Shown: positions 1-12,125, counted from the stretch's first letter. The stretch: DNA of 64,000 nt from Tolypeutes matacus (GCA_026826555.1 JAKSZT010054565.1:4579273-4643272); one strand, 5' to 3'. The notes: generated by a model from the letters alone, not told the origin. Numbers and translations are program-made.

Positions 1-206
1 GGTGTTTGATCCATTTTTAGTTCATTTTTGTATGTGGTGTGAGGCAAGGACCACCTCCATTCTTTTGCATATGGCAATCCAGTTTACCCAGCACCATTTG
101 TTGAAAAGACTACTCTTTCCCAATTGACTGGTCTTCACCCCATCGCAAAAATCAGTTGGTCATAATTGTGAGGGTTAATTTCTGAGTTCTTAATTCAATT
201 CCCTTG

Positions 207-455
207 TTATATATGTCTGTCCTCGTGCCAGTCCCACACTGTTTTGAGGATTGTAGTTTTGTAGTAATTGTTAAGATTGGGAAGTGTGAGGACACGAACT
301 TCATTCTTCTTTTTAAAGATGGCTTTGGCTATTTGGGGCCCCTTACCATTCAATATAAATTTGATGATTGACTTTTCCATTTCTGCAAAGAAGGTTGTTG
401 GAATTTTGATTGGGATTGCATTGAATCTGTAAATTGCTTTGGATAGAATTGGCAC
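207..455 (-). pseudogene. L1 ORF2 fragment, C-terminal to the reverse transcriptase
   Basis: An open stretch of 82 codons with the familiar L1 ORF2 pattern after the polymerase core: [14 protein letters not shown], then [28 protein letters not shown] and [10 protein letters not shown]. In intact L1 this region follows the reverse transcriptase thumb. Here it is an isolated fragment, and the sequence to its left, which still matches L1, has lost the frame. Confidence 0.85.
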
Positions 456-678
456 TTTAACAATATTTAACCTTCCAGTCCATGAACAATTAATATCCTT
501 CCATTTATTATTTAGCTCTTCTTTGATTTCTTTTAGAAATGTTGTATAATTTTTTTTTTTTTTTTTGCATACAAGTCAGTCCTTGACATCCTTGTAGATT
601 TATTCCTAAATATTTGATTCTTTTAGTTTCTATTGTAGATGGATTTTTTTTCTTGATGTTTCTTCCAATTGTACATTG

Positions 679-1011
679 TTAGTGTATAGAAACACTACTG
701 ATTTGGGGGTATTGATCTTTTCCCCCATCATTTTGTTTAATACATTTATTAGCACTAAAAACTTTGTTGTGGATTTTTTCAGAATTTTCTGTATATATGG
801 TCATGTCATGTGCTGATAGGGAAAGTTTTACTTCTTTCTTTTCAATTTGGATGCCTTCTATTTCTTTTTCTTGTCTAATTGCTCTAGCTAGAACTTCCAG
901 TACAATGTCGAGTAACAATGACAACAGTGGGCATCCTTGTCTTGTTCCTGATTTTAGAGGAAAAATTGCCAGTCTTTCACCATCAAGTACGATGTTAGCT
1001 GGGTTTTTCAT
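679..1011 (-). pseudogene. L1 ORF2 reverse transcriptase core, catalytic motif mutated
   Basis: This 110-codon stretch contains the L1 reverse transcriptase signature SGTRQGCPL (residues 21-29) and [15 protein letters not shown] (37-51). The catalytic box, FADD in active L1, reads SAHD at residues 66-69 (positions 816-805). The first of the paired metal-binding aspartates is therefore histidine and the polymerase would be inactive. After about residue 75 the similarity to L1 fades. Confidence 0.9.
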
Positions 1012-2037
1012 ATATGCCTTTTATCTTGTTGAGGAAGTTTCCTTCTGTTCCTAGATTTCTAAGTGTTTTTTATCAAGAAGTTGTACTGTGTTTTTTCAAA
1101 TGTTTTTTCTGTTCCAATTGAGAAGATAATGTGTTTTCTTTTTTCCTTCATTCTGTTAATGTGGTGTGTTACATTGTTTTGTATGTTGAACCTCCGCTGC
1201 ATACCTAGTGTAAATCCCCCTTGATCATAGCATATAATTCTTTTAATAAAGTGCTATTAAATTTGGTTTGCTAGCGTTTTTTTGAGTATTTTTCTATCTG
1301 TATTTATAAGAGGTATTGGTCTGTAATTTTCTTTCCTTGTAATGCATATCTGGCTTTGGTATAAGGGTATAATTGGTTTCATGGAATGAATTAGAAAGTA
1401 TTCTCTCCTTTTCAATATTTTGGAAAATTTTGAGTAGGATCAGTATTAATTAGTCTTGGAATTTTTGGTAAAATTCCCCTGTAAAGCCATCTAGTCCTGG
1501 GATTTTCTTTGTTAGAAGGTTTTGTGATTACTGACTCAAACTCTGTACTAGTTTATTGAGCTTTGTTTCTTTTTGAGTCAGTGTAGTAGTTTGTGTGTTT
1601 CTAGGATGATCTAATACAGTTGTCTATTTTATCCTCTATATTCTTTATTTCTGTGGGGTCAGTAGTAATGTCTCCCTTTTTATTTCTGATTGCAGTGGTT
1701 TGTGTCTTATCTCTTTTCCTCTTCATCAATTTAGCAAATTTTTGTCAGTTTTATTGACTTTTTCCAAAGAACCAACTTTTGGTCTTGTTGATGCTCTCTA
1801 TTGTTTTTATTTTATTCTTTATTTTTCTTATATCCATGTTAATGTTTGTTATTTCCTTCCTTCAGCTTGATTTGTGCTGAGTTTGCTCTTTGTTTTCTAG
1901 TCCCTCCAGTTCTGACAGTAGATCTCCAATTTGAGACCTTTCTTTGTTTAATGTAAGCATTATAGCTATAGATTTCCCTCTCGGCACTGCCTTTGCTACA
2001 CCCCATGAGTTTCGGTACATTGTGTTTTCATTTTCAC

Positions 2038-2331
2038 TCACCTCAAGATATTCCCTAATTTCCTATTTAACTCATTGTTTATTTTAAAATTCCCCATATT
2101 TGTGAAATTCCCATTTCTCCCTCTGTTATTGATTTGTAGCTTCATTCCATTGTGATCAGAGAAGATACATTGTATGATTTCAATATTTTTGAATTTATTG
2201 TTTTGCAACCTAAAATGGTCTATCTTGGAGAATGATCCATGTGCATTAGAGAAGAATGTGTGTTCTGCTGCTGTTGAGTGAAGTGATCTATATATGCCTG
2301 CTGGGTCTAGTTGGGTTAAATTATCATTCAA
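2038..2331 (-). pseudogene. L1 ORF2 endonuclease domain fragment
   Basis: This 97-codon stretch matches the second half of the L1 apurinic-like endonuclease. It shows IYRSLHSTAAEHTFFS, then SKIDH and, further on, SDHNGMKLQI. The SDH motif holds the catalytic Asp-His pair in this endonuclease family, and it is kept here. The N-terminal half lies to the right in other frames and is too decayed to read. Confidence 0.85.
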
Positions 2332-3216
2332 GTCTTCTATTTCTTTATGGCTACTTGTCTAGATATTCCATCTATTATTAAAAATGATGTATTAAAATCT
2401 CCTACTATTAATGCAGAAACATTTATTTCTCCCTTCAATTCTGTCAGTATCTGTTTCTTATTTTTGGGGGCTCTGTTGTTATATATATTTATATTTATAT
2501 TGTTATATCTTTGCACATTGTATGTCTAAAACCATAGATTTATCAATTTATCTTTGCTTTTTATGCATTTGCATTTTAGCACCTATAAGAAGTAAGAAGT
2601 GGAGTTATATAGCAAAGAATACAATACAATACTACTGACATCTATAAATTACCCATATGGCCACATTTACCGAAGTCTTTATTTCTTTATAATGCTTTGA
2701 ACCACTGTCTAGTGCCCTTTCCTTTCAGTCTGAAGAACCCCCTTTCAAATTGCTCCCTCATCTTTTGTTTATCTGAGAATGTTTTAATCTCTTCCTTATT
2801 TTTGAAAGAAAATTTCACTGGATATAAAATTTTAAGTTAGCACTTGTTTTCTCTCAGCATTTTTATTTCAACCCAATGCATTCTTGACTCCATAGTTTCT
2901 TATGAGAAATTGACACTTTGTCTAATTGGTATATATTGCTTTTTTCTTGCATCTTCCAGAACTCTTTTCTAGTCCTTTGCATTAACAGTTTGACAAGATG
3001 TGTTGGGGCCTATTTCCCTTCAAGCTTATCATGTTTTGTCTTCTCTGGACTTCTTGGATGTGCAGATTCACATCTTTTGTTAAGTTTGGGGAATTTTCTG
3101 TCATTATTTCTTTGACTGCTTCTTCTGCTCCTTTCTTTCTTCTTCTGAGATTCCTATAATGCATGCACTGGTATGCTTGATGGTGTCTCACAGGTCTCTT
3201 AGGCTATTTTCACTTT

Positions 3217-3495
3217 TTATAATTCTTTTTTTTTCTTTTCCTCAGCTTGACTCATTTTAATTGTCTTGCCTTTGAGTTTACCAATTCCTTCTGCCAGCTC
3301 CAATCTGCTATTAAAACACTTTTGGGAATTTTTCGTTTTAGTTATTATGGTCTTCAAACTCCAGTAGTTTTCATGTTTCCTTTTTAAAATTTCTGTTTCT
3401 TTATGGAGAGTCTCATGTTCATTCATTGTTTTCCTGATATCGATTAATTCTTTCTCTGTGTTTTTCTTCATCTCCTTAAGCATATTGAAGATCAT
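3217..3495 (-). pseudogene. L1 ORF1 coiled-coil fragment
   Basis: A 92-codon stretch, rich in Lys and Glu, with the L1 ORF1 trimerisation pattern: NSRLELAEGIGKLKGKTIKMSQAEEKKKKEL resembles the NSRLEEAEERISELEDKTIEI segment of other L1 ORF1 proteins. It sits upstream of the ORF2 remnants, as expected. The RNA-binding RRM and C-terminal domains are not readable in one frame. Confidence 0.7.
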
Positions 3496-3669
3496 TTTAT
3501 TAAAGCCTTTGTCCAGTATATTCCCAGTGTGGTCTTCTTCAGTGAGGTTTTCTGGATTTTTATCCTCTGGGTCACAATTTGTGGTTTCTGTGCTTACCTT
3601 GCGATCTTTTTTTGAACACTGCCCATTTCAATATTTTAAAATGTTAACTCTAAGACTTATTCCCTGAAA

Positions 3670-4745
3670 TGCCTGTTCTTAGGTTTGTATCCAGCAAGTG
3701 ATATGACAAATTTTCTTGGTTGTCAGAAGCTAATAAAACTAAGCAAATCTAAATAAAAACCATCTTTTACAGTCTGAAAATTGGCTTTTCATTGCCTGCT
3801 GCTCTCCTTCAGAGTCCAGCTGTCCTCTCAAGAAGGTCAACCCTAGGCAAATGCAAAGTGCAAGGTCCTCCCTGTATTTTCTGGGCCTGTGTCTTATCCT
3901 GGGCTTGTGCTTACTAGTCCCCTAGGAGTTCCCTTGCTTACAGGAATTTTAATGTACTCTCTATTCCCCAGGAATCAGACTTTCTCCATCTCCTGTGTGT
4001 TCCACTGCAGGACTTAAAGCAAATAAACCTTTGCCCCAGGCCACCCAACTCAAGTGTTTCTTACTCTGGAAGTTGAGGGTCATGTCAGAAAGGAATGCTC
4101 CAGGTCAGTCTCTCCCAGATGGAACAAGACCAGGGACCCACAAAGGGAGCACCAACCAGCTCCAAATTTCTCTGGTGGGGGTCTGAAGGTGGGGTCAGGA
4201 ACAATTTCAGGAGCATCCCTCATAGCTCCCCAAAGCTGCACTTTCTTGACTTGGCACCTAAATAGCAAATGCAGACCAACTGTCTTCTGCAGCTCTGAGA
4301 CTGTACTGTCTTTAAGTCTCCTCCATCATCTTAGTCTGGAGTGTGTTGGAATAATGGCTGCTCTCAGAGCTGGGGCCCCAGTGATCTGAAGTAGCTAAAC
4401 AAAGGCAGTGATTAGCAGTTGGGCAATACTCTCCCAGATCTTGGTCTTTATGTCCCACCCTGGCACCAACACCCTGTACCAGGGGCAGGGTTTGAATGCC
4501 TCCCTGCTGTTAGCCATGAGACTGGAGGATGGATGATGGCTGCCACTGTGTAGAGAGTGCAATTCATCTCTATTTACCACAATTCACCAGCCTCTTCCTC
4601 CTGCTCTTCCCTGGTGGTTGCACAGTGTTCTACTGAACTCCAGAGTCTCAAAATACTGGATTCAGACAGTCCCTGCCTGTTGAACAGTTGTTCTAGTGGA
4701 GGGATTGATTCCTGGAGCTTCCTACTCTGCCATCTTCCTACAATC
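3670..4745 (-). mobile_element. L1 5' UTR-like region
   Basis: This is GC-richer than the ORF part of the element and ends on the right at the L1 start signature. On the minus strand it begins with AGATGGCAGAGTAGG, followed by a stretch about CTCCACTAGAACAACTGTT, as in many older mammalian L1 5' ends. In active L1 this segment carries the internal Pol II promoter. Whether any promoter activity remains cannot be told from sequence. Confidence 0.65.
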
Positions 4746-5060
4746 CTCTCTCAGCAACCACTCTTCATTCCCACTTCCCCTCAGTCCCTGGCAACAACTA
4801 ACTTAGTTTCCTTCTGTATGGAGTTGCTTATTCTAGACATTTTATATAAATGGAATCATACAATATGTGATATTTTGTGATGGGCTTCTTTTACTTAATG
4901 TTTTCAAGGTCCAAAGATGTTGTAGCATATATCAGCACCTCATTCCTTTTGATCACACAACAGTATTCAGTGTGGATATCCCATACTTTGTTTACTAACT
5001 CATACCATCAATTTTTGAGAACTGGTCATGCCCCTTCCTTTTGTTTCCTGGAGAAACCTT
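4746..5060 (-). mobile_element. Old L1 3' UTR fragment (L1M type)
   Basis: The plus strand reads CCCTGGCAACAACTAAC, then ATAAATGGAATCATACAATATG, CTTAATGTTTTCAAGGT, TGTTGTAGCATATATCAG and CATTCCTTTTGATCACACAACAGTATTC. This is the reverse complement of the well-known 3' untranslated part of old mammalian L1 (L1MA/L1MB type). It touches the 5' end of the L1 at 1-4745, which fits insertion of that L1 next to or into this one. Confidence 0.75.
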
Positions 5061-5640
5061 ATGTGTCCTTCTCATATTAATATAAGTTCTTCTTTTACTG
5101 CTTCATTTCACAGGAATCAAATTTGGTTTCTTCCATTAGTCTTAACTAATACAGGCAGAATTACCTGATAATGATTCCTGAAGGAGCAGGACCAGGAAAG
5201 AGGGGATTTTACTGGTGAAAAAGAAGGTGTAGTGGATGGTGAGAAAAGCATCTGAGGCAGTGAAAACAGACTATCAAAGATACAGGGCATCTCCCCAAGC
5301 CCTGAAGCTGGGCTGAAGTATGTGTGGTTGGTGAATAGAGGCACTTAAAGGTAGAGAGCCAGGATGGTGTCCAGGAGATGCATGGACAGGCCGGGTTTTC
5401 TAGAGATAGTATTTCTGTGGCACTACACAGTATGTTCGCATTGGAGATAACTGCCTTCTGATTTCTCTGCCCCATCTGGTTCATAAAACCTCAACTTAAA
5501 TCAGACAGGTGCTTCCCAAAGCCCCAAATGATGGGAAATAAGGGACCAAGTATAAGCTACCCCCATTAGAGGTTAACCCACTCAGATGCACCCCCAGGCA
5601 GCAGGGTTAGGATGGGCACTCTTACAAGCTGCCCCCAGCA
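5061..5640. other. Unannotated unique sequence
   Basis: No repeat family, domain or RNA gene recognised. Short open frames on the minus strand (5117-5344 and 5209-5484) overlap each other and show no known motif. Confidence 0.5.
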
Positions 5641-5644
5641 AATT

Positions 5645-5745
5645 CAACGCAGAAATCTGAATAGCAATTTTGATCCCCACCTGTTATTGAGTAACTGTGT
5701 AACCTTTTACAGCTACCTAATCTCTCTGCATCTCATCCTGTGACT
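5645..5745 (+). repeat. MIR SINE fragment
   Basis: Reads as the MIR core: a 'gatccccacctgttattgag' segment, then 'taactgtgtaacctttt' and 'taatctctctgcatctcatc', matching MIR's '...tgtgaccttgggcaagtta...ctctctgagcctcag'. Diverged, as expected for this old tRNA-derived SINE. Confidence 0.65.
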
Positions 5746-7325
5746 CTTTGTTTATTTGTTTGCTTGTTTGGTGTTTTGTTTTATTTTGGCCAGAAGAAGA
5801 CACATTGGGTGTTGGAGTGCAATACAAGGATATGCCGAATTACCTGTGAAAGGACTTTGCAGAATTTATTGCAATATTCCCATGTGAGATTCTATTCATC
5901 TGTTGACCACAAATACCCATTGAATACTTACTAGCAGGGCATGGGGTTGTGATTCATGGACAGAAAGAAAAAAAAATTCATCTCTCTATTTATTGACCAA
6001 ATGGCAAATTGTTCCTACAGATCTATCCATTTAATGTCTATATTCTAAAAGGGAAATCATAATTTATAGAAAATGTGTAATAGGCCTTTGTTATTCCATC
6101 CATCAAAGTCACCCACTGAGCAGCCTCGGGTGACACCCTTGCCAAGTGTCATAATGATTTGTCCTTCCTTGGTTCGTCAGTCCTGGTGGGTGTGCCCTCT
6201 TTTGGTCCCAAAAACTCTTCTTGGAAGGTAGACAAGCCTGAAGCTTTCTTTACCTTCAGCCTAGCCTTGAGATTTTACTTTGCCTTACATTTAAATGAAA
6301 AAGAACATGTCAAGAACAACCCGAAGTAACTGAGAGTCTTCAAGCCACAATGTGTGGCATTGCCCATAGCTACACCTTGCAATCAAGTTCATATTTTAGG
6401 TTCTGACACCAGAGTTTGCAGTATTTTACAGTTCTCTGTTCCATGTCAGCAGCTCATGGTACAGCTGAATATCAGTCCTATTTAAATCTGCAGGAAAATA
6501 GCTGCAGGTGACATAACCTTTCGTGTCGTACCACTGTGTACATACACAAATAATTGGGGCTCTTGACCCTGTCTGGGCCCATACAACTGTAAATACAAAC
6601 TTGACATTTTGATACTGCTGCTAGCCTTTCTCATTGTTATTTTCTGTTTCAATAATCCATTGCAGGTAGAAAAATGAAAGAAGGAAGCATGAATGATTAA
6701 TGCTGTCATGCTAAAATAATGTATTTAGAAAAATCTATAAATCTGTTATTTGTGGCATTTTAAAACTGAACACGACACTCCTCGGTGCCACGCAGCCTGT
6801 TTCCCGGCAGATGGATGTTAATGCTTTGCAGCACAGGGCAGCCAGGAGGCCTTCAGAGTCTGGGCCAAGCTGGGCCATGGTCATCCTGGGATAGATGCAG
6901 TGGTCCTTCTATCTTGGTCCTTCCAGTGACCAAGGTCAGGTGTAGGGTCCCTTGAGAGTCTTCCTCCCTGTGCCATGGAGTTTGCTTTTCACACAGGGTG
7001 GGGTGTCCAACTTGCCCTTCCCAGGGAGCTGCAGCCTGGAGGGCCCAGGCAGCCAGCTGCCTTTTGCTCCAACCCATTCTCAATTGGATTTCATTCAAGC
7101 CCAGGCTGAAAGTTGATCAAGTTAGGCTGATAGGAGGCTCTGCACAGCTCCAGGCAGCCTGCTGAATGGTGATCCTAGAACACGGTTCTGTTGTGCCCAC
7201 AGGCCACGAGCTGGGCTCCCCCAGACTGCAGGGCTGATGGCAATCCCAATGCTGAGGCTAACAGCACCAGCCCTTCCCCTGCACCAGCTCCCAAGCTCTG
7301 GCCAGGAGGAGCCCTGGTAGAGAGT
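5746..7325. other. Unique sequence; possible conserved block near 6.7-6.8 kb
   Basis: Mostly featureless. A short piece at about 5900-5965 may be the edge of an L2. From about 6690 to 6820 the sequence is complex and AT-rich and then turns into a CpG-bearing stretch; its texture resembles a conserved non-coding element but this is only an impression. Confidence 0.3.
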
Positions 7326-7329
7326 GTAG

Positions 7330-7505
7330 GGCCTAGAGAAAACATTAAAGTGGCTTGACATTGAGCTCCAATGAATATAAGCATCATATTTGTGAGATTT
7401 GATTGGAAAGCAGCTCAAATCTCTGTAGACAATAAAATCAGCAATTAATGCCAATGATGTGATCATGTGCAAACTCAGAAATTTTAAACCCCAGTCAGAG
7501 TGGTC
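7330..7505. promoter_or_regulatory. Candidate conserved non-coding element
   Basis: A high-complexity AT-rich block with no repeat signature and several homeodomain-like cores (ATTA, TAATG, AATTAATG) plus a TGATGTGATCATG segment. The only support is texture. A multi-mammal alignment would decide. Confidence 0.25.
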
Positions 7506-7574
7506 ACACATGCTCCCTTAAATGTCACTGGGGATAGTGAGGGCAGGCCAACTGGAGTGTGGCTGCCCCAGCTG

Positions 7575-7604
7575 TGTGTGTGTGTATGTGTGTGGTGTGT
7601 GTGT
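7575..7604. repeat. (TG)n microsatellite, interrupted
   Basis: A run of TG dinucleotides broken by 'tatg' and 'tggtg'. Likely polymorphic in length. It produces the low-complexity Val/Cys tract in an overlapping chance frame. Confidence 0.9.
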
Positions 7605-7849
7605 GCTGACAGGGGCCGGGCAGAGGGCACCCAGATCAGGAACCATAGTCCCTGGCTCTTTGTCCCTTATAATTATAACATAATTCTCATTTGCCTTTAT
7701 GTCTCAGCCACTGAGGGCTCCATGAGGCCATGGCCTGTGTGCCTGGCACTGAGGCTGGCAGGGAATAGGGACTTGGCCCATTACTGGGGTTTATGGACAA
7801 ATTTCCCTCATGAGTCAGCTTTCTGGTTACCTGAGGGCAGAACCTGACC

Positions 7850-8160
7850 TGTTCCTGCTGAAAACTCTGGCAAAATTAACAGCCATACCAGACATCTCTT
7901 TGTGTCTGTCATAAATATGCATCTGGCCAACAGAGGAGAAATGGATTTTAATCTGGTTTGTGTTTCTGCATTTGTAGAGCCCACCAATGCCCGACTTGTT
8001 TGAGGATGCTTGCTTCACACAGGTGCTGGGCCTCAATAATTTAAAATTAACTCAACTCTCTCAGCTTAAAAAGCAATGGCTCTGTCAGAACCCAAGTGCA
8101 GAATGCTTAATTTAGGGCTTTACCTGCTAATTCTGAATAAATGGAGGTGTCATGAGAAGG
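7850..8160. promoter_or_regulatory. Candidate conserved non-coding element
   Basis: About 300 bases without repeat signature, containing CATAAATATGCAT, TTTTAATC and TTTAAAATTAAC cores and a long well-mixed composition. Such blocks are typical of developmental enhancers in gene deserts. No function can be assigned from sequence alone. Confidence 0.25.
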
Positions 8161-10670
8161 AAGCGTTTTCTTTTTACGTGCATAAAGGCAGACTGTGATT
8201 TAGTGAAGACCATAAAAACTACATCTTCAGTGACTCAGGCTCTATCAAGGCCAGACCCAGAGGGTTCAGAAAGCCTGACCCATGGAAGGCCCCAGGACAG
8301 AGCCTTCCATGTCCCCATTGAAAAAGCCAATCTCTTCTTGCTGAAAGCCTCTGACATGGGACTCAGATTCCTCAACTTAACATGGGGGAGAAACCCAGGT
8401 AACAGATTTTCTTACGGTCAAGATTCAAAGAAATCCTAAAGAAAGAAAGTTGTGGATTAGCATGACAATAGGAAATCTGGCTCTTCTTTTCCTGTTGAAC
8501 TTCCCTTTGTCTACTTTTCAGGGTGGAGTGCAAGGGACCTAGGGGAGTCACTGACCCTGGCGTGGGGAAATCCCAGGTGTCCTGTGGTGACGTGGTAAAG
8601 GCTGTCTCACCTGGCCCCTAGTTCACAAAATGCTCTCAGCATGCACCCCATTTGCCCTAAGCCTGTTGGGACTCCTGAGTCTGGCCCTGGCCCTGGCCCA
8701 GTGAATGACCAAAGAAACCCAGCAGAGAGTGCTGGTTTCCCAACTACCCACTTATCTGCATTGTGTTGCCCATGCTATATGGAACACAAAGACCTGGAAA
8801 TAAAGGCACCACCCACTGTTTGGCTTCTCTGAGGGAATCCAGGTGACTGATAGCCTTGCCTTGAAGCTTGGCCAGTCCAGGCTCTGAAACCTCAATCTAT
8901 GATTCTTTGTCCTTCCCCTGAAGTAGAGAGCAACAAAGAAGAATAACGACAGTCAGAGGACTCCGGGAGCTCCCTCCCTAGCTGGAGCCCATCCCCACCG
9001 TCCCCAACCCTTGTCACTCCCTGGGATCTCAGTTCTAGCACTTGTCAGGGGCTGTTGGCCAAGGATCTAACTCTCCCCCATACTGTGAGCTGTCCACGGG
9101 CTGAGACCTTCCTGCATACCATGACTGCTGAATACCTTTCTAGCACTGAATTCCAGGTTAAGGCAGTCCAAACGTCCTGTGGTTCCTCGGATGAAACATA
9201 TGAGATTTGTTTTAACTCCAAGGGAGAAACGAACCATTGAACCATTGGAATCACTGTTTTTCCAATGTTTCCAGAAGTTTCTCTCCCAAAGGAAGTAGAA
9301 ATTGGAAGTGCCTTTAAGGAAGACTTTCCTTTTTCAGGTGAATCTGCCCTGCAGGACATGAATGTGGATGTTCTTAAAAAGAGCAGAATTCACTACTGTT
9401 CTGAACGCAGGAGCTCAGCTTTGGTTGGGGAAAGTCAGCCGGGGTAAGGGTTCTTCCTGGTTCCTCCAGCACTGCATCTCAACACTCTCTTGGGGGAGAA
9501 TGTGGCTTTCATGTTTTTGGATTTGGGTGGAAGAATGCTTAAAATGGCTGAGTGTTAGGGGCAAACAGTAGCTGGTCAGCCATAGTTGAATATCCCCTTA
9601 CAACAGAGAGGAGATGACTAAAGAAACTTGGTTGGGTGAAACCCCACCTACCATGTGCTGTGACTGAATAGTGCAGCCTCCCAAGCTGGACTCTGCTGCT
9701 CTAACGCAATTGACCTCTAGTGGTCATAATTCAGTATGGTGGAGGTGGAACATTTTCCCCTGAAAGAAATGGACTCACCCACCATCAACCTTCAAAGCAG
9801 AGGAGGAAAACAAGAAACAGAAACTAACAAGACAGGCATTCCCCTGGGGATGTTCTCCCTCTCCGGCCTCTTTGAATATGGGTATGGACACCAAAGAGAT
9901 GTAGATCTGAGTGTGGATCCTGCCGTTGGGGCAGTGAGCCTATTCCTGGTACTTGGGGGCACTCTGGAAGGGAGTAGGCAGACTGCACCAGGCCATGGGG
10001 ACCCTTCGTAAGACAGAATCTGTGCCTGTGGGCTCTGGGAAAGCCACCTCATTGCCATTCCAGATCTTCATTCTCTGATGCTCTCTTAAGTCTTCTGTCA
10101 AGTCTAGCCAGAAGTTCCACCATGGTCTCAGGGGCATGGGAGGTAATTAATGAAAGGGCCATGTCCCTCTCCAGCCTGGTGGCCAGCAGTGTCAGCAGTA
10201 GTGATCTGAGAAAGGCCCCTGGTTCTCCAGGGGGCAGAGTCGACTCATCCATACGGAACCAGGGCCTAGAGCATATGGACTGGTGGGATCAGAAATCCAT
10301 GAGAGACAGTGCACCTGGGCACTTCCGGAGATAACCAAAGGAGAGTTGGATTCAGGAACTGGAATTCCAGCCTGAACTGATGTGGGCTTGCAACAAGAGG
10401 CATTAAAATATGAATGTAGATGTGAGCTCCATGAGACTTCCAGGCAGAAGAACCTGGGGCATAAAAGTTGCCAAAAATGATGGCCTGAAGGCCACTCCTT
10501 GAGGCTAAAACCCTCATCCAGCATCCATGTGGGCTTGAACAGATTCAGGGTGCTTGCATCCAAAAACACAAGGACTTTGGCTACATGTTCTCACGTTCCT
10601 ACAGGTCAGGTTAATTGCATTACTGCGTTCAAGCATGTCCTTCGTTGCCACATCCATAAATACAGAATCC
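8161..10670. other. Unannotated unique sequence
   Basis: No recognised repeat or gene. It includes 'ggccct' triplication at about 8680-8700. Pairs of opposite-strand chance frames overlap at 9045-9359/9055-9240 and 9736-10058, none with a known domain, splice-site pair or conserved motif that I can see. Confidence 0.45.
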
Positions 10671-10677
10671 CATGATC

Positions 10678-10738
10678 ATACCACACACTCATACACTCAC
10701 ACACACACTCACATTCTTACACCCTCACATACACAAGC
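10678..10738. repeat. CA-rich degenerate microsatellite
   Basis: Imperfect CACA/CTCA repeats mixed with 'cattcttacaccctc'. Age is suggested by the many interruptions. It generates His/Thr-rich chance frames. Confidence 0.85.
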
Positions 10739-10899
10739 TCACCTGCCAAGCACCCAAACTCCCGCTGAGCCCCTCCCACAAACCAAACTCACTATTACCT
10801 CCTACCAAAGGGAGTCACACCATCACACGTAGCTGCACCCTGCATCCATCGGCTGGCCGTGTTTTGCAGGTCTGTTCCAGGAGAACAAAGTTATGTATG

Positions 10900-11200
10900 T
10901 TACTTTGTTAGAATCAATGCGGCAAGTTCCAAATGCCATATGCAGTAAAAAAATCTCTGCCCTGTGCACAGAGAATACAAACCATTATGTGCTGAGAGAG
11001 CTGCACTCGGCCACCTATTTGTTGTTTGTTGACTGCTGTCAAATATAATAAAATGAAATAAATCTCCGGGAACAGAAAAATTAAGGTACCTAAATGTGCT
11101 ATTGTTTTTTATTTTGTCTTGGACTCATAAAATGGTACTTTTCTTCCCTTCCCGAGTGGTCAGATAAATAAATTAACCATAAAGTCTGAAAGAAAAACAC
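10900..11200. promoter_or_regulatory. Candidate conserved non-coding element
   Basis: Unique AT-rich block of even complexity with TTTGTTGTTTGTTGACTGCTG (forkhead-like TGTTTGTTGA), AATAAAATGAAATAAAT, and AATTAACCATAAAG cores. It has no repeat signature. The call is by texture only. Confidence 0.3.
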
Positions 11201-12055
11201 ATCCGTGGAAAAGTGCTCTGCAGGGGCAGACTCTGGCCTCACTTTCCCCTCCACCCTCCTTGCTGGCTGGCGTCCTCATTGCTTTGGGGTTGAGATGGAA
11301 AGGAGGCTGGGGGGCTTCCCAGGAGAGGCAGTACTCTGCCCCTCTGGCCCCAGGACTCTTCTCTGCCCTGGGCCCTCCTCTCCCCAGGCTCAGTCTCATT
11401 TCCCACAAAGCCACAATGTCATTGTTCTGCCCAGATGCCCTTGGATTCCTTTTTTTTTTTCATTTCCTAGGCATGACTTTCCTTTCGGTAGCCAGCACCA
11501 AAAGCTCATGTTGGTAGCATTGTCCTTGGGAGGTTTGAGTCCTGCTTTGTCCCCTTTGCTTTTGAAGCATCTGGAGATTTTCTTGTGTTCCTCTACAGGG
11601 TTGGGAGAGGGTCATCCTTAACCCCCAAACAACAAGCATGGGAGTAGGAAAGTTCTAGCACCTCTGCCAAGGACTGGAAGAGGCTGAGTCCTAAATAACA
11701 CCCCAGAGTCCCCCATGGGATGAGGCCGAAGCTATCCTCTGTGGCACTTTGCCTGATATTTCACCCTTGCCTGGCTTCCTTCTCTTCCCTTCTCCTTCAC
11801 TGGTTCCCCTGGAAGAATTTCCTTACTAGATCCTCAGCACTCAAATCCTGGCCTAAGACATGCTGCTAGAGAAACTCCCCAAGAAATTTTCCAAGTGGGC
11901 AGTGTGAGAGAGGCCGGGGAGGCAGGGGTTGTCCTTCCGCTCCTCCTGCCCACACCTGCCCTGCTTCCACCAGAGAAGCTCAGCTTTAATCCTTATTGTT
12001 TATGAAATTACAGGTGTAATCTTTTTTTAAAGATTTCACTGATTCAAGTAATTTT
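11201..12055. other. Unannotated GC-richer unique sequence
   Basis: Contains a T run at about 11451-11460 and two overlapping plus-strand chance frames (11205-11621 and 11260-11517) with no recognised domain. CpG is scarce, so it is not a CpG island. Confidence 0.45.
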
Positions 12056-12059
12056 TGTA

Positions 12060-12125
12060 AACCACTGCCCAAGTGCAATCTACTTCTTTTACAGATGGGG
12101 AAACAGATCCCCTGGCTTCATCCTG
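12060..12125 (-). repeat. Possible MIR fragment
   Basis: 'actgcccaagtgc' and 'cttttacagatggggaaac' resemble the reverse orientation of the MIR centre. Short and diverged. Confidence 0.4.

Larger units (their letters stand above)
1..4745 (-). mobile_element. Decayed L1 (LINE-1), 5' end present, 3' end outside window
   Basis: A long minus-strand L1 that reads from its 5' end near 4745 toward position 1 and continues past the left edge. On the minus strand the 5' end has the typical L1 start with an AAGATGGC-like core (GGAAGATGGCAGAGTAGG). It is followed by about 1 kb of 5' UTR-like sequence, an ORF1 coiled-coil remnant, and ORF2 endonuclease and reverse transcriptase remnants in the expected order. 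All frames are broken by stops and shifts, and one catalytic residue of the reverse transcriptase is changed, so it cannot move on its own. The poly(A) tail and 3' target-site duplication are not visible. The subfamily is not determined; it looks older than the 57-64 kb copies. Confidence 0.9.
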
